Translations under genes and position numbers: made by a program
The notes under the pieces: model-generated
What the model saw: the letters and a program-made list of their open reading frames with translations, nothing else
Told to the model about the DNA's origin: nothing
The model's database searches: none
Source of the DNA: Ruminococcaceae bacterium UBA1417
Lineage (GTDB): Bacteria > Bacillota > Clostridia > Oscillospirales > Acutalibacteraceae
Assembly: GCA_002305575.1 (NCBI GenBank)
Contig: DBPP01000015.1
Span: 99,702-163,701 of the forward strand
Direction: 5' to 3'
DNA length: 64,000 nt
Shown: positions 33,622-42,024 of the stretch, one piece after another
Layout of the letters: each line of letters starts with the position of its first letter
Numbering within the stretch: the first letter of the stretch is position 1

Positions 33622-34428
33622 TTACAGACTCCAGAGGAATTCAACGGCGAGATCAAACCATTTTGCGTTGTGCGGGAGCATCTGCGTCTCGCTGTTCGAG
33701 GTCAAACGGTCGCAGAGCGACAGGCCATGACCGCCGGCGGGGAACAGGTGAAATTCCGTCTGGATGCCCGCTTTGTGCAGGGCGGAGACGAACAGCAGCG
33801 CGTTTTCCACCGGCACGCAGTCATCGGGCTGGGTGTGCCAGAGGAAGGTGGGCGGCGTGGCCTCCGAGACGGATTTTTCGAGCGAAACGCTGTCCTTTTC
33901 CGCTTCATACCGGTCGCCGAGCAGATTGTGGAAGGAATCGTGGTGGGCAAACGGGCCGGAGGTGATCACCGGATAGGCGAGGATCTGTCCGTTCGGGCGA
34001 AGCTGCGCGGGCGCACAGCCAAGTGCCTGCGTGACAAACGGCTGGTTCCAGAAATTTCCGTAGCTTGCGGCGAGATGGCCGCCCGCGGAAAAGCCGATCA
34101 GAAAGACCTTGTCCGGGTCACAGCCGTACTGCACGCCTTCTTCGCGCACATAGCGCACGGCTGTGGCCACCTCGAGCAGCGCCGTGGGAAAGCGCACCGG
34201 TACGACGGAATACCGCACGACCACAGCGTTCATGCCCGCGGCATTGAACCGCAGCGCGATCGGCTCAGCCTCGCGGTCACTTGTAAAGGCGTAGCCGCCG
34301 CCCGGGCAGACGATGACCGTCGGCCGCTTGCGGATCGGCACCTCGGGGGAAAGGTCCAGAAAATACGTGTACATGGCGGCCGAGGGCGATGAGCCGGCAA
34401 CGGCCAGCGGAATTTTTTTATGCGTCAT
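33622..34428 (-). CDS. Alpha/beta hydrolase (acetylesterase/xylan-esterase type)
   Basis: 268 aa. The oxyanion segment VIVCPGGGYAFTSDREAEP, nucleophile in GFSAGGHLAAS (G-x-S-x-G), Asp in QPDDCVPVENA and His in AGGHGLSLC form a full triad. The BD-FAE/acetyl xylan esterase style suggests deacetylation of an oligosaccharide inside the cell, before the mannosidase acts (inference). The ATG at 34428 has GGAG 8 nt upstream; a longer upstream frame has none. First gene of the minus-strand operon. Confidence 0.9.
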   Translation of the reverse strand: MTHKKIPLAVAGSSPSAAMYTYFLDLSPEVPIRKRPTVIVCPGGGYAFTSDREAEPIALRFNAAGMNAVVVRYSVVPVRFPTALLEVATAVRYVREEGVQYGCDPDKVFLIGFSAGGHLAASYGNFWNQPFVTQALGCAPAQLRPNGQILAYPVITSGPFAHHDSFHNLLGDRYEAEKDSVSLEKSVSEATPPTFLWHTQPDDCVPVENALLFVSALHKAGIQTEFHLFPAGGHGLSLCDRLTSNSETQMLPHNAKWFDLAVEFLWSL

Positions 34429-34465
34429 GTAAAAGGCTCCTTTTTGGTAATCACTGCGCACTTTA

Positions 34466-34494
34466 AGTATACCAGCACTTTGGTTTTTGTGCAA
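34466..34494 (-). promoter_or_regulatory. Promoter of the hydrolase-GH125-kinase operon
   Basis: On the minus strand: TTGCAC (34494-34489), 17-bp spacer, TATACT (34471-34466). Confidence 0.8.
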
Positions 34495-34568
34495 TCCCCC
34501 TCTTTGCGCATTCCAAAAAAGCTTTTTCCAAAGCATCGCTTCGCGCACGTGCGTGTCGGCGGCTTCCC

Positions 34569-34597
34569 TTGCGCCACCGGGAAAAATCTGCTATAAT
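34569..34597 (+). promoter_or_regulatory. Promoter of the ABC sugar importer operon
   Basis: TTGCGC (34569-34574), 17-bp spacer, TATAAT (34592-34597). It diverges from the promoter at 34466-34494; about 75 bp separate the two -35 boxes. Confidence 0.82.
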
Positions 34598-34634
34598 CGG
34601 CGTGTACAATGCTATCGCTGGGAGATGGAATCTG

Positions 34635-35753
34635 ATGAATATCAAACTGCAGAATCTGACAAAACGGTTTCCCGCCCGCGGCAAAAAAGCGCAGGGGGAG
34701 GTCACGGCCGTACAGGACCTGTCCTTTGAAGTTCCGGACGGGATGCTTGTAGGTCTGCTCGGCCCTTCGGGTTGCGGAAAATCCACCACGCTGAATATGA
34801 TCTGCGGACTCGAAACGCCGACGGAAGGCAAGATCTTTTTCGGCGAAGAGGATGTGACCGCCTTGCCGCCGGAGAAGCGTGGCGTCGGCATGGTCTTTCA
34901 GAATTACGCGCTCTATCCGCATTTGACGGTGCTGCAAAATATCCTGTTCCCGCTCGAAAACCTCAAGGGGGCGGAGCGGCCATCCCGCAAGGAGATGCGC
35001 CGCCGCGCGCTGGAAACCGCGCATTTGGTGCAGATCGACGAGCTGCTCGAGCGCCGGCCGCGGGAACTTTCCGGCGGGCAGCAGCAGCGCGTGGCCATTG
35101 CCCGCGCCCTTGTGAAAACACCGCGGGTTCTGCTGTTGGACGAGCCGCTTTCCAACCTCGACGCGCGACTGCGCCTGCAAACGCGCGAGGAAATCTGCAA
35201 AATCCAGAAAAAAACCGGCATCACCATGCTGTTTGTGACGCATGATCAGGAAGAGGCCATGAGCATTTCCGATTGGATTGTGGTGCTGAACAACGGCGTT
35301 CTGATGCAGCAGGGGCGCCCGCAGACCGTCTACGACGACCCGGCCAACCTGTTTGTGGCGAAGTTTCTCGGCACGCCGCCCATCAATGTATTTGAGGGCG
35401 AGGTGCGCGGCGGCATGCTGCTTCTGGACGGGCAGGCGGTGCTCCCCGCGATCGGCGCCCCGGACGGCCCCGTCTTTGCGGGCGTGCGTCCCGAAGGATT
35501 CATCCCCGCTGTAGACGGCCCCGTGGCCTGTGGCCTGAACCGCATCGAGGTGCTCGGACGTGATACCAGCATCGTCTGCACGCATCCGGCCTGCGAGGCG
35601 GACACGCTGCGCGCCATCATTCAGGCGGAGCAGGCGGTTGTTCCCGCCGACGGAACGGTCCGTTTTTCCCTGCGGCCGGAAAAGGTGTTCCTGTTCGACC
35701 GGGAAAACGGTGCGCGTATCGCGACGGGCGACGCCCCGGCGACCGGTGATTGA
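34635..35753 (+). CDS. Sugar ABC transporter ATP-binding protein (MsmX/UgpC type)
   Basis: 372 aa. Walker A GPSGCGKSTT near residue 48, Q-loop FQNYALYPH, signature LSGGQQQR, Walker B LLLDEPLSNLDA and H-loop TH, then a C-terminal TOBE-like domain (~240-370) as in CUT1 importers. It powers the two permeases that follow. A dedicated ATPase in the same operon is notable, because many Clostridia share one MsmX-type ATPase encoded elsewhere. The ATG at 34635 follows GGGAGATGGA, 31 nt after the predicted transcript start. Confidence 0.93.
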   Translation: MNIKLQNLTKRFPARGKKAQGEVTAVQDLSFEVPDGMLVGLLGPSGCGKSTTLNMICGLETPTEGKIFFGEEDVTALPPEKRGVGMVFQNYALYPHLTVLQNILFPLENLKGAERPSRKEMRRRALETAHLVQIDELLERRPRELSGGQQQRVAIARALVKTPRVLLLDEPLSNLDARLRLQTREEICKIQKKTGITMLFVTHDQEEAMSISDWIVVLNNGVLMQQGRPQTVYDDPANLFVAKFLGTPPINVFEGEVRGGMLLLDGQAVLPAIGAPDGPVFAGVRPEGFIPAVDGPVACGLNRIEVLGRDTSIVCTHPACEADTLRAIIQAEQAVVPADGTVRFSLRPEKVFLFDRENGARIATGDAPATGD

Positions 35754-35774
35754 GCGGGGAAAGGGAGGATAGCA

Positions 35775-36665
35775 ATGGATCGAAATTCCCGAAAAGCCTG
35801 GCTGTATCTGCTGCCTTCGCTGATCCTGCTCGGCGCATTTTTGATTTATCCGCTGATCGACGTGTTGATCTACTCGGTGGAGGAATGCTACAATTTTGCT
35901 TCTCAAACGTATCAGGGCATTGGGCTGTACAATTACGCCTATGTGCTGCATGACCCGTATTTTCTGCAGGCCTTGCAAAATACTTTTGTGCTGGTGATCA
36001 TCACTGTTCCCACCTCTACGGTGCTGGCGCTTGTGATTTCCACGGCGCTCAGTTCGATCCGCCCGTTGCGGCAGCTCTTTCAAACCATTTATTTCCTGCC
36101 GTATGTCACCAATACGTTGGCGGTCGGCCTCGTGTTTATGGTTTTGTTCCAGCGTACCGAGTATACCGACGGTCTTGTGAATCTGATGCTCGAGTGGTTT
36201 GGCGCGGGACCGATCGACTTTATCAACGGGCCGCACTGGGCCAAGATGTTCGTGCTTTGCTTTTACACCGTCTGGGTGGTGCTGCCGTTTAAAATTCTGG
36301 TGCTGACGAGCGCACTGGCCTCTGTCAACGAGGATTACTATAAGGCTGCCCGGGTGGACGGCACTTCCCGCGCCCGCATCTTCTTCCGCATCACACTGCC
36401 CATGATCGCCCCGATGCTCGTCTATCTCGTCATCACCGGCTTCATCGGCGCGTTTAAGGCGTACAGTGACGCTGTGGCGCTGTTTGGAACCGACTTGAAT
36501 GCCGCCGGTATGAACACGATTGTGGGTTATGTCTACGACATGCTGTACGGCGACAGCGGCGGCTATCCGTCTTACGCTTCGGCAGCTGCCATTCTTCTGT
36601 TTGTCATCGTCCTGACCATTACCTGCGTCAACCTGCTGGTCACCCGCAGGCGGGTCCGAGCATGA
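35775..36665 (+). CDS. Sugar ABC transporter permease, MalF/UgpA type
   Basis: 296 aa with six helices. The EAA loop that contacts the ATPase is YYKAARVDGTSRARIFFRITLPMI (residues ~191-214). CUT1-type carbohydrate importer subunit, partner of the following permease. AAAGGGAGGATAGCA precedes the ATG. Confidence 0.94.
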   Translation: MDRNSRKAWLYLLPSLILLGAFLIYPLIDVLIYSVEECYNFASQTYQGIGLYNYAYVLHDPYFLQALQNTFVLVIITVPTSTVLALVISTALSSIRPLRQLFQTIYFLPYVTNTLAVGLVFMVLFQRTEYTDGLVNLMLEWFGAGPIDFINGPHWAKMFVLCFYTVWVVLPFKILVLTSALASVNEDYYKAARVDGTSRARIFFRITLPMIAPMLVYLVITGFIGAFKAYSDAVALFGTDLNAAGMNTIVGYVYDMLYGDSGGYPSYASAAAILLFVIVLTITCVNLLVTRRRVRA

Positions 36666-36674
36666 GGAGGTTGC

Positions 36675-37553
36675 ATGATGAATTCGAAAATTTCCCGCAA
36701 ACCGGCGCCGGATGCCACACGCCGTAAAAACGGCTTGACGACCGCGTTGACGTATCTGCTCCTGAGCTTTTGGGCCGTGGTGGTGCTCTTCCCGTTTTAC
36801 TGGATGGTGCTCACCTCGCTCAAGAGCTACGGCGCCTACAACGCGGAGCATACGCCCGTCTTCTTTACATTGTCGCCAACGCTGGAAAACTACCAGAATG
36901 CGTTTACCGCCGTTTCGCTCGGCGGCTATCTGCTGAATACGCTGATCTTTGCCGTGCTGACCACGGCTGCCATGGTGGTGGTCAGCACACTGGCGGCCTA
37001 TGCTTTCGCCCGGCTGCGCTTTCGCGGCAAAAATCTCGTGTTCGGGCTGTTTCTTTCGATGATGATGATTCCGACGGAGCTGGTTGTCATCACGAATTTC
37101 GTCACGATTACAAATATGGATCTGCGCAACAGTTTTCCCGGCCTGATTCTGCCCTCGATCACCTCGGTATTCTACATCTATCTGCTCAAGGAAAACTTTG
37201 AGCAGGTGCCGGACGAGCTGTACCGCGCCGCCAAGGTGGACGGTACTTCAGATCTGAAATACCTATGGAAAGTCATGATCCCCATCTGCCGGCCCACGCT
37301 GGTGACCATCACGATTCTCAAGCTGATCGAATGCTGGAACGCCTACGTCTGGCCGCGGCTGATCACGGACGCCCCCGCTTACTTCCTGGTTTCGAACGGT
37401 ATTCAGGAAATCCGAGAGAATGGCTTTGGGCGCGAGAACATCCCCGCCATGATGGCCACAGTCGTGGTCATTTCCATTCCGTTGATTCTCCTGTTTTTGG
37501 CGTTCCGCAAGAAGATCATGGAAGGCGTTTCCAGAGGGGGGACCAAAGGATGA
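36675..37553 (+). CDS. Sugar ABC transporter permease, MalG/UgpE type
   Basis: 292 aa with six helices and EAA loop LYRAAKVDGTSDLKYLWKVMIP. GGAGG is followed by two in-frame ATGs (36675 and 36678); either may be used. Its stop overlaps the start of the binding-protein gene (ATGA at 37550-37553), so the subunits are translationally coupled. Confidence 0.94.
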   Translation: MMNSKISRKPAPDATRRKNGLTTALTYLLLSFWAVVVLFPFYWMVLTSLKSYGAYNAEHTPVFFTLSPTLENYQNAFTAVSLGGYLLNTLIFAVLTTAAMVVVSTLAAYAFARLRFRGKNLVFGLFLSMMMIPTELVVITNFVTITNMDLRNSFPGLILPSITSVFYIYLLKENFEQVPDELYRAAKVDGTSDLKYLWKVMIPICRPTLVTITILKLIECWNAYVWPRLITDAPAYFLVSNGIQEIRENGFGRENIPAMMATVVVISIPLILLFLAFRKKIMEGVSRGGTKG

Positions 37554-39157
37554 AGCGAAACCATGCGTGGTTGGCCCTTTTGCTGGCGCTCTGTATGGTC
37601 TTTCTGACCGGCTGCCACGGCAGCCAGGAGCGGACCGCCTTCACGGTGCCGGAGCAGCTGGATATGAGCCGGAACTATGACATCACCTTCTGGGCGAAAA
37701 ACGACACGAATATGCGCCAGACCGAAATCTACAAGCAGGCGATTTCGGCGTTTCAAGCGCTGTACCCCAACATCACCGTTACGCTGCGACTCTACACCGA
37801 TTACGGCGATATTTATAACGACGTCATCACCAACATTTCCACCCAGACAACGCCGAACGTCTGCATCACCTATCCGGATCACATCGCCACTTATCTCACC
37901 GGCGACAATGTGGTGGTGCCGCTTGACGCGCTGTTCACCGATGCGCGCTATGGCCTCGACGGCAGCGAGGTGCTGTTCGACGCGCCGACGATGGAGGAAA
38001 TCGTACCGGAATTCCTCGAAGAATGTCAGGTGAACGGCCACTACTACGCGGTGCCGTATATGCGCTCCACCGAGGCTTGTTATGTAAACAAAACGATGGT
38101 GGAAAAGTTGGGCTATACGCTTCCCGAAACGCTGACGTGGGACTTCATCTGGGAGGTCAGCGAGGCGGCTGCCGCCACGTTGGGGGAAGACGGCGTGTAT
38201 GCCGTCAACGGGCAGAAGGTGCTGATTCCGTTCATCTACAAGTCCACCGACAACATGATGATCCAGATGCTTCGCCAGCTCGACGCCGGGTACTCCTCCG
38301 CAGCCGGTGACATCCAGCTGTTCAACGACACGACGGCCGATCTTCTGCTCGGCATTGCCGGTCACACCGCCGCAGGGGCCTTTTCCACCTTTAAGATCTC
38401 GGGCTATCCGGCGAATTTTCTGAATGCCGGTCAGTGCATTTTTGCGATCGATTCCACGGCGGGTTCCACCTGGATGGGCAGCGACGCGCCGCTCGTGGAC
38501 ATTCCGCCGGAGGAAATCGTCGACTTTGAAACCGAAGTCATGATGATCCCGCAGTTTGACCCCGAGAATCCCCAGATGATCTCCCAGGGGCCTTCCATCT
38601 GTATCTTCAATAAAGAGGATCCGCAGGAGGTGTTGGCGTCCTGGCTGTTTACCCAGTATCTTCTGACCGATGCGGTGCAGATCGCTTATGCCGAGACCGA
38701 AGGGTATGTCCCGGTCACGACGCGGGCGCAGAACAACGCGGACTATCAGGCGTATCTTGATGCCGCCGGAACGGACACCGACACGCACTACAGCGTGAAA
38801 ATCGAGGCTACCGAGCTGCTGCTTGAGCACCTCGACGATACCTTTACAACGCCGGTGTTCAACGGTTCCACCTCGCTGCGCGACGCCGCTGGCCAGCTGA
38901 TTGAGGATGTGACCAAATCTGTGCGGCGCAAGCAGACGGTGGATGCGGCTTCGATCGAAAAGCTGTACGCGGATACCGAGGCGCTGTATCATCTCGATTC
39001 CATTTCCCGGTCGGGTGGGAAAACCGAGCTCGGCGCGCTGCCTGCGGCTTCTGTCGCACTGCTCGTCGCGCTGGCTGTGGTCTGGGCTGGTATCCTCGCA
39101 TGGGCGCTGGCAGCCTGGATGCGCAGGCGCCGCAAGCGCGGTACCCGGTCTGTTTAG
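37550..39157 (+). CDS. Extracellular sugar-binding lipoprotein with C-terminal membrane anchor
   Basis: 535 aa. A lipoprotein signal peptide (LALLLALCMVFLTGCHG, lipobox LTGC) leads into a family 1 solute-binding protein (YDITFWAKND..., ISAFQALYPNITVTL, YAVPYMRSTEACYVNKTMVEKLGY). After the usual end (~475) come a linker and a second hydrophobic helix at residues ~500-523 (ALLVALAVVWAGILAWALAAW) with a basic tail RRRRKRG. Binding proteins of this class normally have only the N-terminal lipid anchor, so a doubly tethered receptor is unusual. The ligand is probably a mannose-containing or acetylated oligosaccharide, judged from the divergent GH125/esterase operon (inference). A weak hairpin CGGTCT/AGACCG spans the stop. 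Confidence 0.9.
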   Translation: MKRNHAWLALLLALCMVFLTGCHGSQERTAFTVPEQLDMSRNYDITFWAKNDTNMRQTEIYKQAISAFQALYPNITVTLRLYTDYGDIYNDVITNISTQTTPNVCITYPDHIATYLTGDNVVVPLDALFTDARYGLDGSEVLFDAPTMEEIVPEFLEECQVNGHYYAVPYMRSTEACYVNKTMVEKLGYTLPETLTWDFIWEVSEAAAATLGEDGVYAVNGQKVLIPFIYKSTDNMMIQMLRQLDAGYSSAAGDIQLFNDTTADLLLGIAGHTAAGAFSTFKISGYPANFLNAGQCIFAIDSTAGSTWMGSDAPLVDIPPEEIVDFETEVMMIPQFDPENPQMISQGPSICIFNKEDPQEVLASWLFTQYLLTDAVQIAYAETEGYVPVTTRAQNNADYQAYLDAAGTDTDTHYSVKIEATELLLEHLDDTFTTPVFNGSTSLRDAAGQLIEDVTKSVRRKQTVDAASIEKLYADTEALYHLDSISRSGGKTELGALPAASVALLVALAVVWAGILAWALAAWMRRRRKRGTRSV

Positions 39158-39222
39158 ACCGTTATCCCCTGTGAAACCGCGCATTTTGAAGATCCAACGC
39201 ACCTCTTTTTACCGCGCTGTAA

Positions 39223-39251
39223 TTGACTTTTTACGGAATTCGGCGTATAAT
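39223..39251 (+). promoter_or_regulatory. Strong sigma-A promoter of the lipoprotein gene
   Basis: TTGACT (39223-39228), 17-bp spacer, TATAAT (39246-39251). The ~100-nt 5' UTR carries a GC hairpin (ACCGGCGG/CCGCCGG near 39284-39302). Confidence 0.88.
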
Positions 39252-39356
39252 ATTTCCGTTTAAAACGCGGGCCTTTGGCCTGCTGACCGGCGGGTTCCGC
39301 CGGCGTGCGGCGCCGACGGATTTCCTGCGATACACAAAACAAAGGAGTCTTGCATC

Positions 39357-40184
39357 ATGAGAAAGTTTATTTCTGTTATCCTTGCGCTTTGCCTTGTCGC
39401 GGCGCTGGCAGCCTGTGCGGGCGATACGACGCAGGAGAGCTCCACGGAGCCTTCGTCCTCCGCTTCCGAGTCCTCCGCTTCTGAGGAGAGCACGGAACCG
39501 GATACGAGCGAAGATCAGACCGACGCGGAGCCGGCCGATGTTATGAGCTACGATGAGTACGTCGCGGCGGAGCTCGATACGGAAGTGACCATCGAGGCTT
39601 ACGTGCAGGCGAAACAGTCCTGGTGGGAGGACAAAGCCACCGTTTATGCGCAGGATGAGGACGGCGCATACTTCCTGTATGACATGGCGTGCAGCGAAGC
39701 GGATTACGAGCTGCTTACCCCCGGCACCTGCATCCGCGTGACCGGTTTCAAGAGCGAGTGGTCCGGTGAAGTCGAAATCATCGATGGCACGTTTGAGATC
39801 GTCGAGGGCGGCGATTCGTTTATCGCGGAAGCACTGGACGTCACCGATCTGCTCGGCAGCGAGGAGCTGATCGACCACCAGAACCAGTTCGTCCAGTTTA
39901 AGGGCCTGACCGTCGAGGCCAGCCAGGACGCGAACGGCAACGAAGCGGCTTTCCTCTACAACTACGACGGCTCCGGCAGCGATGGCGACGACCTGTACTT
40001 CAATGTTTCCTACAACGGCGAGACGTACACATTCACGGTAGAGTCCTACCTGTGTGACAACACGACGGACGTTTACAAGGCTGTTACAGCGCTCGAGGTT
40101 GGCCAGACCATCGACGCGGAGGGCTTCCTGTACTGGTATGAGGGCGTCAACCCGCACATCACTTCGGTGACGGTTGTCGAGTAA
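39357..40184 (+). CDS. Lipoprotein with Ser/Glu-rich linker and beta-rich domains
   Basis: 275 aa, function unknown. The signal peptide MRKFISVILALCLVAALAAC has a lipobox LAAC (Cys20), followed by an acidic Ser/Glu/Thr linker (21-60). Two similar beta-rich segments follow (EVTIEAYVQAKQSW..., ...VQFKGLTVEASQD), each ending with a GxxIxVTGF- or GQTIDAEGF-like strand, suggesting OB-fold-type modules (inference). AAAGGAG precedes the ATG. Single gene with its own strong promoter and terminator, probably well expressed on the cell surface. Confidence 0.8.
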   Translation: MRKFISVILALCLVAALAACAGDTTQESSTEPSSSASESSASEESTEPDTSEDQTDAEPADVMSYDEYVAAELDTEVTIEAYVQAKQSWWEDKATVYAQDEDGAYFLYDMACSEADYELLTPGTCIRVTGFKSEWSGEVEIIDGTFEIVEGGDSFIAEALDVTDLLGSEELIDHQNQFVQFKGLTVEASQDANGNEAAFLYNYDGSGSDGDDLYFNVSYNGETYTFTVESYLCDNTTDVYKAVTALEVGQTIDAEGFLYWYEGVNPHITSVTVVE

Positions 40185-40230
40185 TCCGGACACGTTGCTG
40201 CGTGCAACACAATACGATACGGAAAAAATC

Positions 40231-40271
40231 AGCGGGGATTGGAATCTAAAGAATTCCAATCCCCGCTTTTT
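40231..40271 (+). terminator. Terminator of the lipoprotein gene
   Basis: AGCGGGGATTGGAAT pairs with ATTCCAATCCCCGCT, followed by five T. Confidence 0.88.
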
Positions 40272-40275
40272 GCGT

Positions 40276-40309
40276 AAAAAGGCGCGCCGCGGAATTTCCG
40301 CGGCGCGCC
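40276..40309 (-). terminator. Terminator of the second aldo/keto reductase gene
   Basis: GGCGCGCCGCGGAA (40281-40294) pairs with TTCCGCGGCGCGCC (40296-40309), nearly perfect. On the minus strand it is followed by TTTTT (40280-40276). Confidence 0.85.
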
Positions 40310-40325
40310 CGATGGCGTGTGCGTT

Positions 40326-41468
40326 TTATTTTCCGTAAGCCGCTGCGGCAGTCTTGAGCTCCTCGATGATCGAGATATGCTGCGGACAGTGCGCCTCACA
40401 GGAGCCGCACTGCAGGCAGTCGCCAGCCTTGCCGCCGTCCTTCGTTGCGTTTTCGTACTGGCCCATGTTGTACGGCTTGTCCGTACCCTCGAGACAGCCA
40501 AACTGCTTGTAGCCGTTCAGCGCCTTGAAGATTTCGGGAATGTTGATGTGCATCGGGCAATCGTCCACGCAATAGCGGCAGGCGGTGCACGGCACGGTCG
40601 GAATCGCCTTCAGAATCTCTACGGCCTTGCCGAGAACGGCGTTTTCCTCTTCATTCAGCGGCTTAAAATGCTCCATGTACGACACGTTGTCGTCGAGCTG
40701 CGCCTGCGTGGACATGCCGGAAAGCACCGTGATGATGTTGTCCAGCCCCGCGCAGTACCGTATGGCCCAGGACGGGATCGAAAGGTCGGGGTTTACAGCT
40801 TTCATCATGTCCTGTACCTCGGGCACCATCGCTGCGAGCGAGCCGCCCTTTACAGGCTCCATGATCACGATCGGCTTGTTGTGCTTGAGCGCGACCTCGT
40901 AGCACTTGCGCGACTGTACGTTGTCGTTTTCCCAGTCGGCGTAGTTGATCTGCAGCTGCACGAACTCTGCCTCGGGGTGCTTTGTCAGCGCCTCATCAAG
41001 CACCTCGGCGCTGTCGTGGAAGGAGAAGCCGCAGTGGCGGATCTTGCCCTCGGCTTTCATTTTGAAGATGAAGTCCCAGGCGCCGATACGGTCAGCCTTT
41101 TCAAATTTGGCCTTGTCCATAGCGTGCAGCAGATAATAGTCGAAATACTCGACGCCGGCACGCGCCATCGATTCGTTGAAAATCTTCTGCATGTCCGCTT
41201 CGGTTTCCACCTCGTCCCAAAGCGGGAGCTTTGTGGCCAGTGTGAAGCTGTCGCGCGGGTAGCGCTTCACGATCGCTTCGCGTGCCGCAACCTCGCTTTT
41301 GCCGTTGATGTAGACGTACGCGGTATCAAAATACGTAAAGCCCTTCTCCATGAATTTGTCCACCATGGATTTGACCTGCTCCATGTCGATTTCATCACCG
41401 AGCATCGGCAGGCGCATCAGACCAAAGCCAAGCTTCGGCGTTTTGTCGCCCAGATAACCAGAATTCAT
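40326..41468 (-). CDS. Aldo/keto reductase with C-terminal [4Fe-4S] domain
   Basis: 380 aa. AKR barrel: LGFGLMRLPMLG, FDTAYVYINGKSE with the catalytic Asp/Tyr, LATKLPLW with Lys, and LLHAMDK with His. The C-terminal ferredoxin-like part (residues ~285-375) has CTACRYCVDDCPMHINIPE and CLQCGSCEAHCPQHI, two clusters. Same family as the gene at 473-1483. The ATG at 41468 has GGAGG 8 nt upstream. Single gene with its own promoter and terminator. Substrate unknown. Confidence 0.92.
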   Translation of the reverse strand: MNSGYLGDKTPKLGFGLMRLPMLGDEIDMEQVKSMVDKFMEKGFTYFDTAYVYINGKSEVAAREAIVKRYPRDSFTLATKLPLWDEVETEADMQKIFNESMARAGVEYFDYYLLHAMDKAKFEKADRIGAWDFIFKMKAEGKIRHCGFSFHDSAEVLDEALTKHPEAEFVQLQINYADWENDNVQSRKCYEVALKHNKPIVIMEPVKGGSLAAMVPEVQDMMKAVNPDLSIPSWAIRYCAGLDNIITVLSGMSTQAQLDDNVSYMEHFKPLNEEENAVLGKAVEILKAIPTVPCTACRYCVDDCPMHINIPEIFKALNGYKQFGCLEGTDKPYNMGQYENATKDGGKAGDCLQCGSCEAHCPQHISIIEELKTAAAAYGK

Positions 41469-41525
41469 TGCCAATTCCTCCTACAAAGCATGATGCGGTT
41501 GACTGTACACAGCCTTCCAAGTATA

Positions 41526-41554
41526 ATTATAAACAATACCTGGGAAAATTGCAA
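41526..41554 (-). promoter_or_regulatory. Promoter of the second aldo/keto reductase gene
   Basis: On the minus strand: TTGCAA (41554-41549), 17-bp spacer, TATAAT (41531-41526). Confidence 0.82.
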
Positions 41555-41574
41555 GCGGAAAGCGAGGAAGATGC

Positions 41575-41946
41575 ATGCAGGACAAAAAACGGCGCATTTT
41601 TTATGTAGGCGCTGTGGCGGGAATGCTCGTGGTGCTCGGCGTCGCGCTGCTTTTCATACAGCCGCCCTGCCTGATCCATGCGGTAACCGGGCTGCAGTGT
41701 CCCGGCTGCGGCACGACACGAATGCTTTCGGCACTGTTGCGGCTTGATTTTGCGGGGGCGTTTCAGCTCAACGCGTTTATGCTTTTCTTTCTGCCCGGGT
41801 GCGGCGTGTGGCTGCTTTTAGAAGCTGTGCGCTATGTGCGGGGGGAAAAGCCGCTGCTGTACCGCCGCTGGGCGGTTGTTCTGTGGGGCGCGGTGTTTTG
41901 CGTTGCGCTGGTCTTCGCCGTCTGGCGAAATCTCGCGGCAGCCTGA
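41575..41946 (+). CDS. DUF2752 membrane protein
   Basis: 123 aa with three helices and the family hallmark CPGCGTTRMLSAL near residue 42, a cysteine pair between helices 1 and 2. Function unknown. GAGGAAG sits 4 nt before the ATG at 41575; another ATG at 41571 is in a different frame. hydE follows after 78 nt. Confidence 0.88.
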   Translation: MQDKKRRIFYVGAVAGMLVVLGVALLFIQPPCLIHAVTGLQCPGCGTTRMLSALLRLDFAGAFQLNAFMLFFLPGCGVWLLLEAVRYVRGEKPLLYRRWAVVLWGAVFCVALVFAVWRNLAAA

Positions 41947-42024
41947 CCGTTCCAGCGTGACTGGTCGGTTTGTCCTACGATTGTTTCTAGTATTTTAAGA
42001 GATAAAGAAAGGGAAGAGATACGA

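Noticed and set aside
34425..36851. 808-codon open frame on the minus strand across the ABC importer
   Set aside because: It is antisense to two well-recognised genes, has a His/Arg/Gln-rich composition with no domain, and has no start signal; a by-product of GC-rich codon usage. Similar antisense frames at 47552-49942, 54618-56372 and 58601-60988 were dropped for the same reason.
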